Source: Latrodectus hesperus (lineage: Eukaryota; Arthropoda; Arachnida; Araneae; Theridiidae). From it: a DNA stretch of 64,000 nucleotides. Numbering within the stretch: position 1 is the stretch's first letter; each line of letters opens with the position of its first letter. Position numbers and translations under genes: made by a program. The stretch spans positions 94,344,543-94,408,542 of the forward strand of contig CM075853.1 in assembly GCA_037975125.1 (NCBI GenBank), given 5' to 3'. This document shows, one piece after another, positions 14,501 to 27,600 of this stretch. A model generated the notes under the pieces. That model was given only the letters and a program-made list of their open reading frames with translations. It did no database searches and had not been told where the DNA came from.

Positions 14501-16289
14501 AGATCAAAAATAAAAATCTCCTTAATCGTCTTCAAAAAGGTAACATGTAGCTCTAGTTATACTTAATTTTTTCATATAGGTGTGTAGCAATATTAGACTT
14601 TGTTATTCATATTTTTAGGGTTTATTCTTTAAAAATAGACCACAACTCTCTCTTTCTATATAAATACTATCCAAAAGGATGCATGTTTTTGATTACTAAG
14701 TAAAACTATGAACCATTGAACTACCGGCTTATTAACCTAAAACATGTCATACTTCGAAAAGACTTTGCATATACAGAGATAGTCGTTTTGTACTACTGGA
14801 ACATTGAACTATTGGAAAATGTTGAGCATAATCTTTCAAGCTTTTCCAAATCTTGTGGAAAAAACTACTTTCTTTGAAGCAAAAATACAAATTTCGATTC
14901 CATTATTGATGATCATCCAAGGATGGAATGTATGACTCTGAAGACTAATAACTGCAAGACTGGAATTCAACAGAAGATGTAAATATGTTAGATTGGATAA
15001 GTTTATTATGGACTTGAACAAAGAAATGCTTATGTGGTTCATTTATTTTGTAAACTATCAACTAAGGATGGAATGACTCTGAAAAAGACATTGTCAAAGA
15101 CATTATATCTCAGATTTCTTATTAAAACATCCTCAAAAATTTTACTTAAGTTGATATCCCACTTTATCAAAACATAACTTAAAAAGGATATTCAACCACA
15201 TTTAATTTCTTAATCCATGAAATTTGCCCAACCTAGAAAAGTTTAATTGCCAAAATCAGCAAAATTGGATAATTAAGAAAAATGAACTTGTGATCCAATA
15301 AATTTTTAAATGTTTGTTCTTATTTAAAGTCAAAACTATTTACAGTTGATATTTGACAGGAATTTTCTTTCAGTGAAAATTATGTTGAAACCCAATGGTG
15401 CATTTCAATTTTTTATAATAGTTTCATTATCCAACAAGCATGACTAAAAATCTGCATGAGACTGGCATAAATGAAATTTAATTCTGCATTGATATTAAGA
15501 AATTATAATTTTGAAAAATTACTGCACATAATATATGTGAGAGAACTAAATGGAACAGAAGAGTTGAGTACCAAGTTTTCTTTTTCCTATTACAAATATT
15601 CCAAATTTGAAACTTTCATCACGGAGAACATAAAACCTTTGACAATGCGAAACTGCAAGTTGTGAGAAATATACTTAAATACACGTTGGGTGACAATAAA
15701 TGATTCATAGGGCTTCAAAAAATTTATATTATAAAAAAGAATGTAACAATGTATGAAAGAGCACATTTTCATGCCTCTTAAACGTGATCAAAAATATTCT
15801 AATTGCTATTATAATGTTATACAGCAAATATCTGCTTAGTCTAACCTGACTCATACTCGACAGAGCATGTTCAGTCAATATTCATCAAAACATCTGTAAT
15901 GCCTAAATACAGTCATGCAAGTGGCCGTAAACTAGGTGGTACGTTAACATTGTCTTTTTCATATTAGGTAAGAAAAAAATTTCAAACTATAAATTGAGAA
16001 GATAGAGTAAACTAGCTATAAATAGATTAAATAAACTTGCACTTTTTTCATGAAATATTGTACGTTATACTTAAGTAATGTAATATTTAAAAAACATATT
16101 ACAGCAAATTGTACAGACAAAATGTACCACAAAGCTTCATTTTTTTCTTTTAAAGTATTTGTCATAAAAGTCCAGATAAATGCATAGTTTTATAGGTATT
16201 TTATTTACCCCTGATTAAACACGCACACACAAAAAAACTTAATAAAAATCTTATAAAACGTGAAAAATCATAGAAAACATAGCTTGTTC
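14501..16289. other. AT-rich DNA without recognisable gene
   Basis: Nothing supported. The short open frames at 14836-15042 and 15471-15772 have no homology that I recognise and no splice context. Confidence 0.45.
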
Positions 16290-16835
16290 ACAATGTTTTT
16301 AATTAAAATATTTACAGTGAATCATATTTATTAATTAAAAAATTCTCTTGATATATCTTCACTTAAATTATTCCTTTTTAATTAAATTCCTTTAAATTAT
16401 GATGTTTTCAGAGAATCCCCTTCAATAATTAAATAATTCATTTTAATCAATCTAAATTCAGTGAATTTAGAGGTTGTGTAAATTATGATGTGTTTATATT
16501 AAACTATTCTTTAATTAAATGCATTTCTCTCCACTAACATTTTAATATTATAGAAAAATAGGACATTCTTAAATTGGTTTAAATTATAATGCTTACGGCA
16601 AATCATTCTGAAATTAAATAATTTATTTCAATTATTTTAAATCATTGAATATTGGATTTGATTCAATGACTTTAAATAACAATATTTATTGTGAATCACT
16701 TACTATTTAAGTAATTTTTTAACCAACTAAAGCTATACAATACAGTGCATATTAAATATCTTCAAATTATGTTATTTATAGTGAATCACTCATACATTCA
16801 AATTTTTTATTATTATTTTAGTTTTAAAAAAACAA
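16290..16835. repeat. Degenerate tandem repeat, unit about 90 bp
   Basis: A recurring pattern reads TTTAAATTATGATGTTTACA, then GTGAATCA or similar, then TTAATTAAATAATT. It appears near 16303, 16395, 16480, 16583, 16668 and 16764, spaced 85-103 bp apart. Copies differ at many positions, so this is an old minisatellite or small satellite patch. Found by eye; the exact unit needs a tandem-repeat alignment. Confidence 0.6.
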
Positions 16836-19439
16836 TAGAAATTTCTGCCCCTTTAAATCACTTAACAATGTTATATTTACAAATTTTTTAATAAAAATCA
16901 TTTCTCAGGAAAATTACAAAAAATCAAGGATTAAGTAACATTACTTCTACGTAACCAAAATGTCTAAAAATATCATGTCATTATGAAAGAAATTTTATGA
17001 ATACAAATCTATGAAGCTTAAAAAAACGAACTACTTGATTCATTAAAGAATATTACGAAACTTTTGTGTATATCATCGACGAAGAAAAGACAGTATTTAA
17101 TCTATTTCATATTAGGCTCCCGAGAGAGTTAATAATTAAATAAAAATCAAGATAATTCCGATGGTTTTTCAAATTTCTCTTATTTTTCAATATTCTTAAA
17201 GTTTTAGAATAATTTGCTTATGTAATGTTTCTATTCTTTGATTTTCCCACAAATAAGTTCGAAAAATTCTTTTCTTGCCTTTTAGTTCCCTAATGAGAAA
17301 ACACATGATTGTGTTCGAAATATTTTTCTTTCATTTTCATATTTTTTCGTCTATATTCTGTTTTTTACTTGAAAAGTTTTTTTCAAATATTAATTTACTG
17401 ACTTAATTTAAAGTTTTGATGGTATATTCACCATAAATGTTTTCAATGAAAATTAATCATAGAAAAATTAAATACTGGAATAATTAGTAGCAGAATAATG
17501 CTTTAGTTTTTTTTATTAATTATTCACATGTTTTAAAAGAAATTAATTGTAAAACATTTGTTTTTCTAAATCATTTTAAATCAATATTTACTTTTATTAG
17601 CATAGGCAACTTAAAATTTATTAAAGTTAGAAGAAAACACTTACATGAACATATATATTTGTTAATTCTATAATGGAATAAAATACAATTTTTGTATTTA
17701 AAGACTTAAACAATAATAAATATAAAAAGTATAAATGGTTGTGAGAGTTAATTGTTTACTGTTCTATTAATTCATTGAATGAAATTGAGTTTAGAAATAA
17801 AAAAATGATACTATAATCTAAAATTTGTCAATATATATGGATTTTTACGGTATTAAGATCATTTTACTCTAAATACTGTTCAATATTTTCTATATATTGT
17901 TTTTCAAGCAAAAATAGGTGGTAGAATATTACGGTAAAATATGTAGTGCAAAACAACTAATTTCAAGTAAGAGTTTCAGCAAATTTTAAAAACAATAATA
18001 CAATTTCAAATGAAAAGAAAATATAAAAACCTTACTTCTCCATTGGAAATAATAATTCTTTATTCTCCAATAAGCAAATTATAAGGAAAAAACACTTATG
18101 ACTTTCAATATTAGTATTTTTCAGGAGTTACGGAGGTGGAGCTATTAAATGTTTGAGGTGAGGTGACGTAACAGTCCCTTAGAGCCAATAGGAGGTTACA
18201 ACATGCCCCCAAAGACCACATTTTATATTCTCATCTGTTTAAGAGGTAACTCAATACATTTTATTATAAATAGTTTTTAAAGAGGGCATGAGTACATCGC
18301 AATTGTTACTAACTTGAGAATTCTTTTTTTAACATTTACCATCCACAAACGATTTTAGAAAACTGTTGCAATATAATCAGTAGCATTACATAATTTCAGG
18401 TACACTTATCCTACAAGAGTTTGAATTGTTAGCTCTGAAGCTCCAATAACACTGTCTCAATATTATATAATGGCCTACGTTGATACATAAAAAATTTGAT
18501 ACACGTTTTTTTCTAAAATTTTTATCGACTAATTGGCTGCAATTTCAATCACCAAAATGAACATACTGCTATTATGATCTTTATAATTCCAAATGCTTTT
18601 TGTAGAATTATATTTAATAAATTTCAGTGACAAATAAAAAATGACAATAAATTTGAATGGATTTCAAACAGTGAATTTATAATGTTATTATCGCTGTTAA
18701 TAATAAGGATTATTTTAATATATTTGCCAGTTATACTTATAACAGTATGGCTTTGTTTCACCAAAAGAAATTGTATCTTTTTTATAAATCAAATTTATTC
18801 ATATATATTAACAAAAATATTCATACACGAAACGTATAATTCCAGTAATTTGGTTCGAGGTCAGTTTAACGGGATTAATTGTTAGAGAATATTTTATTGT
18901 TTTTCTTTATGTTTATGCAAGGATTATTAATTTTATCATTTATACAATTGGATACTTTTTTCCAGGATATCAAATACTTTTTTTCACAAATCCAAATTTA
19001 AAATAAAAAAAATATTTTCAGTTTTGAATCTATAAAATATTTGAGAACTTCTTATAAAAATACTACAAATGAAAAAATAAAAATCAAAACAAAATAAAAA
19101 AATAGTTTTATATTTTCTTCCTTTCTTTCTGATAAACTGATTATTAAGAGCACAAAATTCTAAAACTGGTTTTAAAATAAAAAGCGCCAAGAAAAAAAAA
19201 TTGAGAGCTTCTCTCAAGTAGACAGCAAAACATAATGTCAGCAAGAAATTTAGAGTAAAACACTTTCTTTTTTGATTTAATAGACTGACTATTGCAATTT
19301 ACACAAGCCCTTGTTAGTAATTTATTTCTAAAAAAATATCAGAATAATTAAAAGATGATTCCAAAAGATTGCATATATATACATACATACGTTCATACAT
19401 ATATACATATGTTCATAGAAAATATAAATATTACATAAT
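16836..19439. other. AT-rich DNA without recognisable gene
   Basis: No exon was supported. A short GC-richer patch at 18120-18230 carries TGACGTAA and CCAAT-type motifs, which could be regulatory or chance. The open frames at 18682-18885 and 18984-19244 are low complexity. Confidence 0.4.
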
Positions 19440-19770
19440 TCATTTTTACCAATTTGTAATGCCGGGCTGCTACTAGGATTTCCGTGGAAGTGATGGCAAC
19501 TTATATAGTGGGGAGGGTGTGCAAACGCTACCCCGAAAGTGGGTGGGTTTCTGTAATTTAGAAACAGGGACAGAAGAGACCTCCAGACTAACCCTGCCAT
19601 TCCCATAAATATCATATCACATGGAGGAATTGCGACCACGGCATATTTAACGTGCTCCAACCGACATTAGTGAGCATTATAGATTTTCGGTTAAGTCGGG
19701 ATTCGATACATTCCAATAACGAAAACGAATGCCCTAACCTGTCAGGACATTACAGACACACATTAGAAAT
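19440..19770. other. GC-richer island
   Basis: This block stands out from the AT-rich background and has a 110-codon minus-strand open frame extending into it. No domain, tRNA-like box or terminal repeat was identified. It is a candidate conserved element or an old repeat. Confidence 0.2.
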
Positions 19771-20349
19771 CTATAATATGTTAATATTATATTTGAAAAA
19801 TTAATGTTATCTTAATTTACTTAAAAATTGTGTTAAAATAAAAAATGCTAAATTTTATTATAAATGAGAAATATATCATTACTCTATTAAAACTATTCTT
19901 TTTAAATTTTGAATTACCATTCTTAGCTACAACTTCACAATTAATACATGGAACTTACAATTACGCATAAAAGTTGACTTAAAATCCACAATTTTAAATC
20001 TTAATTTTTCTTTCAAAATTTTGATTTCACATAATTTATACTATTTGATACCCCCCCCCGTTGGTTTTATTTTCTTAATATATTTAGAACTTTTTATGAG
20101 CTTTAAGCCTATAGTATTTTAGTAACTCCTTGCGCATTTTAGAACTTCTTGTATATTTATTTTTCTCCATAGAAATAACGTTTCTCGTATTTTTAAAGTT
20201 TGAATGCGGCAAATTTGGTGGTATGTAAAGAAACGCATCTTCTTATTAATGAAAGTATTATTCGATACCTTTTGTTTGAACACTGATTTGTTTGTTTTGG
20301 TTTTCCTCTGCGGATAAATACTTTTTATAAAAATTTTGTCAAACTAATT
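19771..20349. other. AT-rich DNA without recognisable gene
   Basis: Only AT-rich sequence and a run of nine C near 20051 were seen. Confidence 0.45.
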
Positions 20350-20780
20350 TTTTTGACAGTAGCTTCAGACATCTTCTTTGGTAAAGCTTGGACATTTTGC
20401 CGGTCGAGTGGTCATGCGTGTCCGAAACATACAGTGGATGGCTTGACCACCATCATTCAACCCTTTCTTTTCACAGAACAAACGTCCTTCTCTAGATTCC
20501 AAGACTCCTACTTACGGACAACCATTTATGTGTGGGATTCGTTCTTTTCTGAAAGAGAATCGTGCGCAAACATTTGCATTTCAAATGGGCCATTTAATAG
20601 AGACTTATCAATTATGCAAATGAACACGATGGCCTTGTGGTCGAATAAACAAAGCCTCTTCAAGGTCACCACATAATGCTTTGTGTTGATATTCGGTAGT
20701 CGAGATGAGCATCTTCGAAGCATCAGCCGATGTTATTCAATTCTTTCTTGTGGGTGGCGTACTGGTTTTGAAGCTGCTGA
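20350..20780. other. GC-richer island with overlapping open frames
   Basis: A 107-codon plus-strand frame (20353-20676) and a shorter minus-strand frame overlap here, mostly because the region is GC-richer. Neither product has a recognised domain. It may be an old repeat or a regulatory element. Confidence 0.22.
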
Positions 20781-22929
20781 ATATTTTGAGACAGAGTTTT
20801 AGAAATCTACGCAGAGTATTTACAATTGGGAAGTGTTCAAAAATAAATTTGAGATGATTTAGCAATATCAATTCATTTAAAATCTTTTGATCCCGAAAGG
20901 GAATTGTATAAAGAAAAAACAGAAATAAGATAATGGTATTACAGTGGCGCTTTAGTTTATAAATAGATAAAAAGAATTGCGATAGATACGGATTTTGTCA
21001 ATAGAAGTCTCAAATTATGACAACGGTATCGTCATTTTGGACCATGATGAAGTGACAAGGTTAAACCCTAATTGTTATTTTTCTCACTCTTCTCTTGCTG
21101 CTTCGTTACTCTATCAGAGATACATTGGAACCCAAGGAACTTTTAACATGAAATGTTCTTTAAGCATGAGGATTTTAGGCACAATGAGGTATCAAACCCG
21201 CAACCTTCCAAACAAGAAAGAACGATTTTTCCTCACAGGGGTACCATTGATTTTATTCCCAAGATAAAATATGATTAAAGAAAAATGGATGTAAGACAAA
21301 ATAACTAATATATTACCTAATTATCAATATGTAAAAACTAATGTTATCTAAAAATATAATTTTAATGAAATAATTAAAAATACTACTAAACACAGCATAA
21401 ACTAATAAGAATTTACTGTATACACTCTAAGCAAATTGAGTGACTTTCAATACTCGATGAGTGTCAAATGTTTCAAATTCGCTTACGATGTTAAATAAAT
21501 TTTTTTAAGATTAATCGAATGAAATATTTGATCCTCTCCAATTTTATATTGGGCTTACTGTGATATATTTATAATTTTAATCTTTTAAGATTGAGTTTTA
21601 TATGATAAAAGAATAAAAGCTCAGTCCATTTGACTGAAACTTCTTAGGTATTTTTTAATTGCTTAGAAAACTTTTTATAATTAAAATTTGAATTTTGGGA
21701 GAAACAAAATATAATGGAAATAATAAATCAAGTAAGTTATAATTGAAAATATATGATATTAAGTATATCTGAAGAATTATACAAGTAAATCTAAAAGTGA
21801 AACAGTTTTGAAATATTGCGAGAAGAAATCAATAAAAACATAATTTTTAAAGAAAATAAATTTGAAATTACGCCTCATCAAAACAATAAAAGATTCAGTA
21901 GTAAGAATAGGTGGAGTCACCATTTAAATGGATTAACTGTAGGTTGTAATTTCTTTCCGTCTAGATATTTTCTAGCGCCAAATCTGCTAAGTAAATAACC
22001 ACGGAAATTTGAATTTTACAGTCAAGTGACAAAATTCACATCTAACATCAGGCTCTGAATTCTGTGTCATATCTATGAAGGGACATAGACATTACAGAAC
22101 TTTTAAAATGTTTAAAATGCATCGGTTGTCTCACCACGATTGCCCCCAGATCACAACAGAAAGGCTAAGTTCAGGAATTGACGCGGACATCTTTTCCCAC
22201 AAAGCTTTCATTGCTTTATCAATTTATAACTTCTATCAAGAAAAATGGCTTTTATCAAGAAAAAATTCAAACTCAATTAAATGTTTTTGAGCTTATTGGT
22301 CATTGCGATATATTTCTAGTTGCCTATCTCTTAATTTTGAATTCTTCAAGTAAGAAAATTGGCATATATATTTGATTTTTCTTTCTCAACACTCTATTCT
22401 AGTAGAGTAGATTTAAATCAACGCGCGTTATTTATATGTATATAAGAAGACAAAGATTTAATTAAAAATTTAGTTGTTAAGAATTAATATTGAAACCAGA
22501 AAATAAGTGAAATCCTCTAAAGAAACAAATACGGTCTATTAAAGAATTTTATTTTGTTACTGTATGAACCAAAAATAATTTATACTTTGGATATTTGATC
22601 GGTTTTCTAGCACTATTTTTAGAATTATAAAATCATTTTCAATAAAGAAAGATGGGTCGTCAAAGTTTGGAGGGGGATGTAAGATACCATTTTCGATTTA
22701 ATTCATTCATTCTCGTATATGTTATGGGTTTGATTCTCAACTTATAGTTCTAAATTGTTGTGCTGGGCAAGTTAAATGTTTCATATGATCCAATTTTCTT
22801 CTACTGGAACATCGTTAAATATGCTAGCTAAATAATATCATCCTTATCAAATCTTAACTTGAACTGATGGTCTAATTAGCAGAAAAAACTTATTATAATA
22901 CAATTTATGAAGATGAAAAGTACTTGGTT
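20781..22929. other. AT-rich DNA with one dispersed-repeat fragment
   Basis: At 21031-21060, in reverse orientation, is a copy of a dispersed sequence centred on CATGGTCCAAAAT. It is also seen near 29500, 53930 and 56230. The GC-richer patch at 22020-22220 shows no identifiable gene. Confidence 0.4.
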
Positions 22930-22940
22930 TGATTATAAGT

Positions 22941-23329
22941 TGTTATGTTGTTACTAATGACACTCTTGGACAAGCCAAGCTTGCTATGCCTTGGCTATAC
23001 GAATTTAAGTCAATTGGGAGCGTCTTTCGTTTAATCAGAGCACCATGAAGGTGAAAGTATGACATTTGCTCTTCAAATCCTTCGATAGATGGCAGCACCA
23101 GAGGATCTACTCCCTCAATTTTGGCATTGATCTGAAGGGGTAGTAAATTTCTCCAGACCATTGCACCCGTGGTAACTGTTCAACGACCGACCACAAGACT
23201 TTCAATTTCACAGATTTAACGAGCACATATATCGCATGTACTCGGAGGGTCTTTGGCGGCACTGGGAATCGAACCCCACCATTCCGGCCGATACCCTAAC
23301 CACTAGGCTATCACGGCCCCTTATTATTA
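22941..23329 (-). mobile_element. tRNA-derived SINE with target-site duplication
   Basis: On the minus strand the element begins with a tRNA-like head. The A box is TAGCCTAGTGG (23300-23310) and the B box GGTTCGATTCC (23265-23275). A body of about 300 bp follows, then a short A-rich tail (AACAACATAACAAC). An 11-bp duplication TGATTATAAGT flanks it at 22930-22940 and 23330-23340. Nine bases (TTATTATTA) lie between the head and the right duplication and may be extra 5' sequence. SINEs are transcribed by RNA polymerase III and move with LINE machinery. The 72-codon open frame inside the body is probably not coding. Confidence 0.85.
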
Positions 23330-23340
23330 TGATTATAAGT

Positions 23341-24199
23341 AAATCAAGTTATCAATTCGCTGATAATGACCTTTTTTTTCAATAGTTCAGGGATTCGATT
23401 TTCACATCAAGTACGGATGTTGGCTGGGTTTTTAAAATTTTTTGTAACTTGTTGGTCTTGCATGAACTACTCTTAAATTACTGACCACAGAGCACCAAAT
23501 CATGTTCATCTAACTTGATATATTAGGTGATTTAATGCATTTCTAGCTGCCACTTTTTGTTCACTAAAGCCGATAAGTACGGTAAACCATCTGGTAATTT
23601 TGAACCACGTTTCATTTACAGGATCTATATCTAAACTGGATGATGTCAGATTTTGGAATGCAATAGCAAATCGATGGATTCAAACATTCGAAAAAATAAC
23701 GGTCATGGACCCTGGTATGATGACCTTCTTTTTTATCGGTTTAAAAATCTTCTTCTCTTCTACAAAGAACATGATTGTTTCTTTAAAGTAATAACACACA
23801 CAAATTTAAATAATTTACTAATTAAAAATAAAATCTAAAGAGTGATTTTAATTGATAATTTAAATCTTATCTAATAATAATAAACATGGAAAACTAATTA
23901 GACCTAACAAAATTCATGATCAGACTTAACATGATCCGTCTTAGAAATTAGAATAGAAAAATGTAAGCACACGGGAAATGACAAATAAATGTTAACAATA
24001 TTTATATGAAGATGCTTAGTAAAATTATCGTTCCTTGGATTTATGCGTACTTCTACTTTATACTATATTTTAACCTTTTTTGATTTTTATATGTATGAGA
24101 GAGAAATTGAATCTGTGCAATCTGTTGAACTAAAGAGTAACTAATTAACAATTAAACTGACAGTTCAGCGTACGTGTACTTGGATAATCATTATTTTTA
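23341..24199. other. Sequence without recognisable gene
   Basis: The first 250 bp (to about 23610) are less AT-rich and may be another old repeat. The rest is AT-rich background. Confidence 0.4.
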
Positions 24200-24259
24200 A
24201 TAAAAAAGCAATAAAATTTCTATATTCGATTAAATATAAAAATTTTATTGCTTTTTTAT
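24200..24259. repeat. Perfect 20-bp inverted repeat with 20-nt loop
   Basis: The left arm (24200-24219, ATAAAAAAGCAATAAAATTT) and right arm (24240-24259) are exact reverse complements. It may be a very short foldback element. The arms are AT-rich but contain the distinctive GCAAT core, so chance is less likely than for pure AT sequence. Confidence 0.85.
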
Positions 24260-24432
24260 ATGTAATATTTGGTTGTTTTTATAGTGATAGAATGCTTGTT
24301 CATGAGGCTACTTATATGAAATACCATTTTATTGACTATAATTAATAATTCAACATATGTTTGATTTGTGATTGTCACCTTAAAGTCACCATTTACACAT
24401 GACAGTTCATTTGACCGGGTATTGAGGTTTAA

Positions 24433-25957
<1,525 letters not shown>

Positions 25958-25971
25958 TAATAATTAGATTT

Positions 25972-26200
25972 TATTTTTTTTATTTTTATTACATTACATA
26001 TATTCAGACTTGTATGCTTGATTCTTGAGATCCGCTTGTAAGTCTTCGTCGATAATAGAACAAATAGCACAATGACAGATGTACAACCACAGAAGAATAA
26101 CGAAGAAAACACCCAGGGCCATGATGGGAATCGAACCCACACTCCTACGCTCTCAAGCGATTAGCGGTGATGCTTTAGACCACTCAGCCACGGAGCGCCC
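25972..26200 (-). mobile_element. tRNA-derived SINE with 14-bp target-site duplication
   Basis: Read on the minus strand, the element starts GGGCGCTCCGTGGCTGAG, with A box TGGCTGAGTGG (26180-26190) and B box GGTTCGATTCC (26127-26137). The head resembles a type II tRNA (Ser or Leu class), but its acceptor strands no longer pair fully. A body of about 120 bp and an A-rich tail with AATAAAAATAAAAAAAATAA follow. The 14-bp duplication TAATAATTAGATTT flanks it exactly at 25958-25971 and 26201-26214. The perfect duplication suggests a fairly recent insertion. A functional tRNA gene is unlikely because the acceptor stem is broken and a SINE body follows. Confidence 0.92.
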
Positions 26201-26214
26201 TAATAATTAGATTT

Positions 26215-27279
26215 AATCATTATATTACATTTTCAGTTATTTAATGTTTGACACACAGCCAAAGTCTCTCACCTTAGTTAAGCCCTCAGTTAATTTGATT
26301 CACAAATAACGAGGTAGATGGCACTAACGTTTCCGTACCGTACATATTATTAAACCTAATGGAACTTTTAACATGAATAGGTCTTCTCAATACGGTGGTC
26401 TGTGACTATCCTTTTGCTTTCCATATAAAAGAAATGATGCCTTTTCCCATCAACTTCTAAAAACCTAATGTAGAATGATATATTATTTAAATAATGGCAG
26501 GCAGCACATTAGATATTTGTATTATTTAATATTTAGTAAAAATTATATAATAAGAGGGATTTAATTCCTATAACAAAAAGAATTATTGAAAATGTTCTCA
26601 TCATTTAATGTACTTAACTTACGTTATACTCATTTTAAGTATCAAGCCGAGTGACTTTTGGGCAAAAGGGAACAGCTTCTTTTCCCACCAAGCAAAGTAG
26701 GCTATTTATCTTTGTAAAATTGTTAGATTTTGTTATTAGATTATGTTTGTAGTTGATGTCAAGAAAATAAAATTTTTGTGTTAAAAATAAAATGTATAAC
26801 TTTAGAAATGAAATATTTGGGAAAAAAATGAAATTAATTGATTTAAGTTTATGCAAATCAAATTAAGATTAATTTTCATTACACGTTTCAATAATGACTT
26901 TCAGGAACACGAGTGTTTTTGTTTTCAAAATTTAAACAAAATCTATTAAAGAAAAGAAGACTTCAAAATGGCATCAAGAATGTTTTTTCTTTTATAGAAG
27001 CGGCCAGTTCTTATTGCCTTCAAAGCGGTCATTTCTATGTTAAAATCTCATGGATAAAAATCACAAAGAAATTCAGGAAAACAAATCGTTTAGCCCTGTC
27101 AGTGCTGTAAAAATACTTACCTATCTATAGTTCCATCGCCATTAGAATTAGAAGTTAACAATGGAAAATGGGCGTCTGATATTCGAAAGCACGAAATTCA
27201 GATTGTAAATTCGTCTTTCTTAAAAAAAGAATAAAAAAAAAAAAGAAAGTGTTGAATAAAGAGAAAAATGACTTGGAAT
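26215..27279. other. Sequence without recognisable gene
   Basis: AT-rich background. No exon, repeat family or RNA gene was recognised. Confidence 0.45.
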
Positions 27280-27600
27280 CCTCCCTTTCTCTTTTTTCGA
27301 GGTATCTACCATCTGAGATTCATTATATTTTCATCGGATCTCGTGTTAAGATGTTACCGCATGGCCGATTTCGAATGTCAACATCTTTAAAAAATAGTTA
27401 CTCCACCGACCTTGGATTGTAAGGGGCCTTGAGAGGAAGTTCGTGGTCGAAGTTGAGTTTGTCTATCTTCATTATATTTGATAATTTTTTTCTTTCTCTT
27501 TGTTCGTAAGAATCCTGTGGTTTTTGCCACAGGAATTGTTTTTTACGCATAAAGGGGCTAGCAAGAATAGCAACTGAATTTTCCAAGAAACGCAATGAAA
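27280..27600. other. GC-richer island with a short stem-loop
   Basis: The block includes a perfect 8-bp stem (TCCTGTGG at 27513-27520, CCACAGGA at 27527-27534) with a 6-nt loop. A 65-codon minus-strand frame covers 27398-27595 but no family is recognised. Its function is unknown. Confidence 0.25.

Noticed and set aside
20353..20676. 107-codon plus-strand open frame
   Set aside because: No recognised domain or splice support; frames open on both strands because the island is GC-richer.
23265..23320. Possible tRNA gene
   Set aside because: Same reasoning: A and B boxes belong to a SINE head with body and duplication.
26110..26200. Possible functional tRNA-Ser or tRNA-Leu gene
   Set aside because: The acceptor strands do not pair fully and a SINE body, A-rich tail and target duplication are attached.
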